Translations under genes and position numbers: made by a program
Notes under the pieces: model-generated
The model's database searches: none
What the model was told of the DNA's origin: nothing
The model's input: the letters and a program-made list of their open reading frames with translations, nothing else
In this document: piece by piece, positions 63,549-64,000 of the stretch
Position numbering within the stretch: the first letter of the stretch is position 1
Layout: every line of letters begins with the position of its first letter
Source: an uncultured Rikenellaceae bacterium
GTDB lineage: Bacteria; Bacteroidota; Bacteroidia; Bacteroidales; Rikenellaceae
Assembly (NCBI GenBank): GCA_944325305.1
Contig: CALUZO010000008.1
Location: 1 to 64,000, forward strand
DNA: 64,000 nt
Direction: 5' to 3'

Positions 63549-64000
63549 ATGAGAAAGAAACTATTGATCCTGCTAACCTCGGCATGTTGTCTTCCTGTTT
63601 GGGCACAACAAGACGGCATTGCCATAACTATTGATCAGGCCATAGAAATGGCGCTTTCACATAACGAGGCGATCAAAGCGCACGAGTATGAACAGAAAGT
63701 TGCGGAATATGACAGAAAGGCAGCTTCCGGACTTCGCTTGCCGAGCGTGTCGCTTTCGGGAGCGTATGTCTACATGGGCGACAATATAGGGGTAGATCTG
63801 AACGGCATCAAGCAGCCTATAAGAAACGGCATGGAGATTATCGGAAATATGGGGATCCAGATTCCGCCAGCTATAGGTCAGATTGCCAATTCCGCTTTGG
63901 CCAGGAATTGGGAACTCACGATTCAGGAACGTCAATTCGCAACTTTCGGTGCAAACGCGACTTTGCCAATATTTATGGGTGGCAAGGTTAACGTTGCCAA
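63549..64000 (+). CDS. TolC-family outer-membrane efflux protein (cut by window end)
   Basis: The visible 150 residues have a signal peptide (MRKKLLILLTSACCLPVWAQ). The TolC/OEP start follows: ITIDQAIEMALSHNEAIKAH, KVAEYDRKAASGLRLPSVSL and YVYMGDN. FATFGANATLPIFMGGKVNV is the first strand-turn region of the barrel with its PIFMGGK signature. It continues past the window. Such genes are often followed by an RND or ABC pump and a membrane-fusion protein; none can be seen here. Confidence 0.88.
   Translation, partial: MRKKLLILLTSACCLPVWAQQDGIAITIDQAIEMALSHNEAIKAHEYEQKVAEYDRKAASGLRLPSVSLSGAYVYMGDNIGVDLNGIKQPIRNGMEIIGNMGIQIPPAIGQIANSALARNWELTIQERQFATFGANATLPIFMGGKVNVA

Overview
This window is from a member of the Bacteroidota, most likely the order Bacteroidales. 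The support is: an 11-gene complex I operon with a fused nuoC-nuoD and no nuoEFG, a type V pilus locus (DUF3575, DUF5119, fimbrillins), families largely restricted to this phylum (DUF2795, DUF5606, DUF349, DUF2023, DUF4294, DUF4919, PCMD), and promoters of the Bacteroidota form TTTG / TAnnTTTG. An Alistipes-like (Rikenellaceae) origin is a guess; the family cannot be fixed from this sequence alone.

Layout. 0-3.8 kb: small housekeeping genes (DUF2795, cobalamin adenosyltransferase, a shortened methyltransferase-like ORF, a flavoprotein) and nusB. 3.9-9.5 kb: yajC, then on the minus strand the threonine operon thrA - ApgM-like kinase candidate - thrC. 9.6-12.1 kb: DUF5606, a PCMD lipoprotein and a beta-barrel. 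12.1-16.3 kb: A+T-rich accessory DNA with a K+-channel-like protein, a glycoside-hydrolase-like lipoprotein and a pure (CA)24 microsatellite. 16.3-24.5 kb: a six-gene type V pilus operon ending in a large putative tip adhesin with a lectin-like C-terminus. 24.5-25.2 kb: a decayed tyrosine-recombinase fragment and tRNA-Gly. 25.3-36 kb: a small unknown ORF and nuoABCDHIJKLMN. 36-38.2 kb: a NifX-like protein, two flavodoxins and DUF2023. 38.2-43.6 kb: ligA, dapA, DUF4919 and a clostripain-like peptidase. 43.7-50.7 kb (minus): rmlB, D, C, A, ackA, pta, crcB and an orphan response regulator. 50.9-56.5 kb: DUF349 protein, pyrG, yidC. 56.7-64 kb: DUF4294, flavodiiron protein, hotdog thioesterase, beta-barrel, bacterioferritin, a membrane protein of unknown function, MscS and the start of a TolC-family gene.

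How the genes work together. thrA, the ApgM-like gene and thrC plausibly cover aspartate to threonine without a classical thrB. The Nuo complex lacks its NADH-input module, and flavodoxin genes lie next to it. The rml genes make dTDP-rhamnose; pta-ackA convert acetyl-CoA to acetate with ATP. The flavodiiron protein and bacterioferritin fit an anaerobe coping with oxygen and iron.

The most interesting observation is the (CA)24 tract in the leader of the pilus operon. It lies inside a small ORF downstream of a good Bacteroidota promoter. In the present register that ORF stops 180 nt before the first pilus gene. With one CA more, or two fewer, it would instead end 2 nt before that gene's ATG. 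This looks like a slipped-strand contingency locus controlling pilus expression. A G8 tract inside the first fimbrillin gene and a G9 tract between rmlD and rmlB could be further hypermutable sites.
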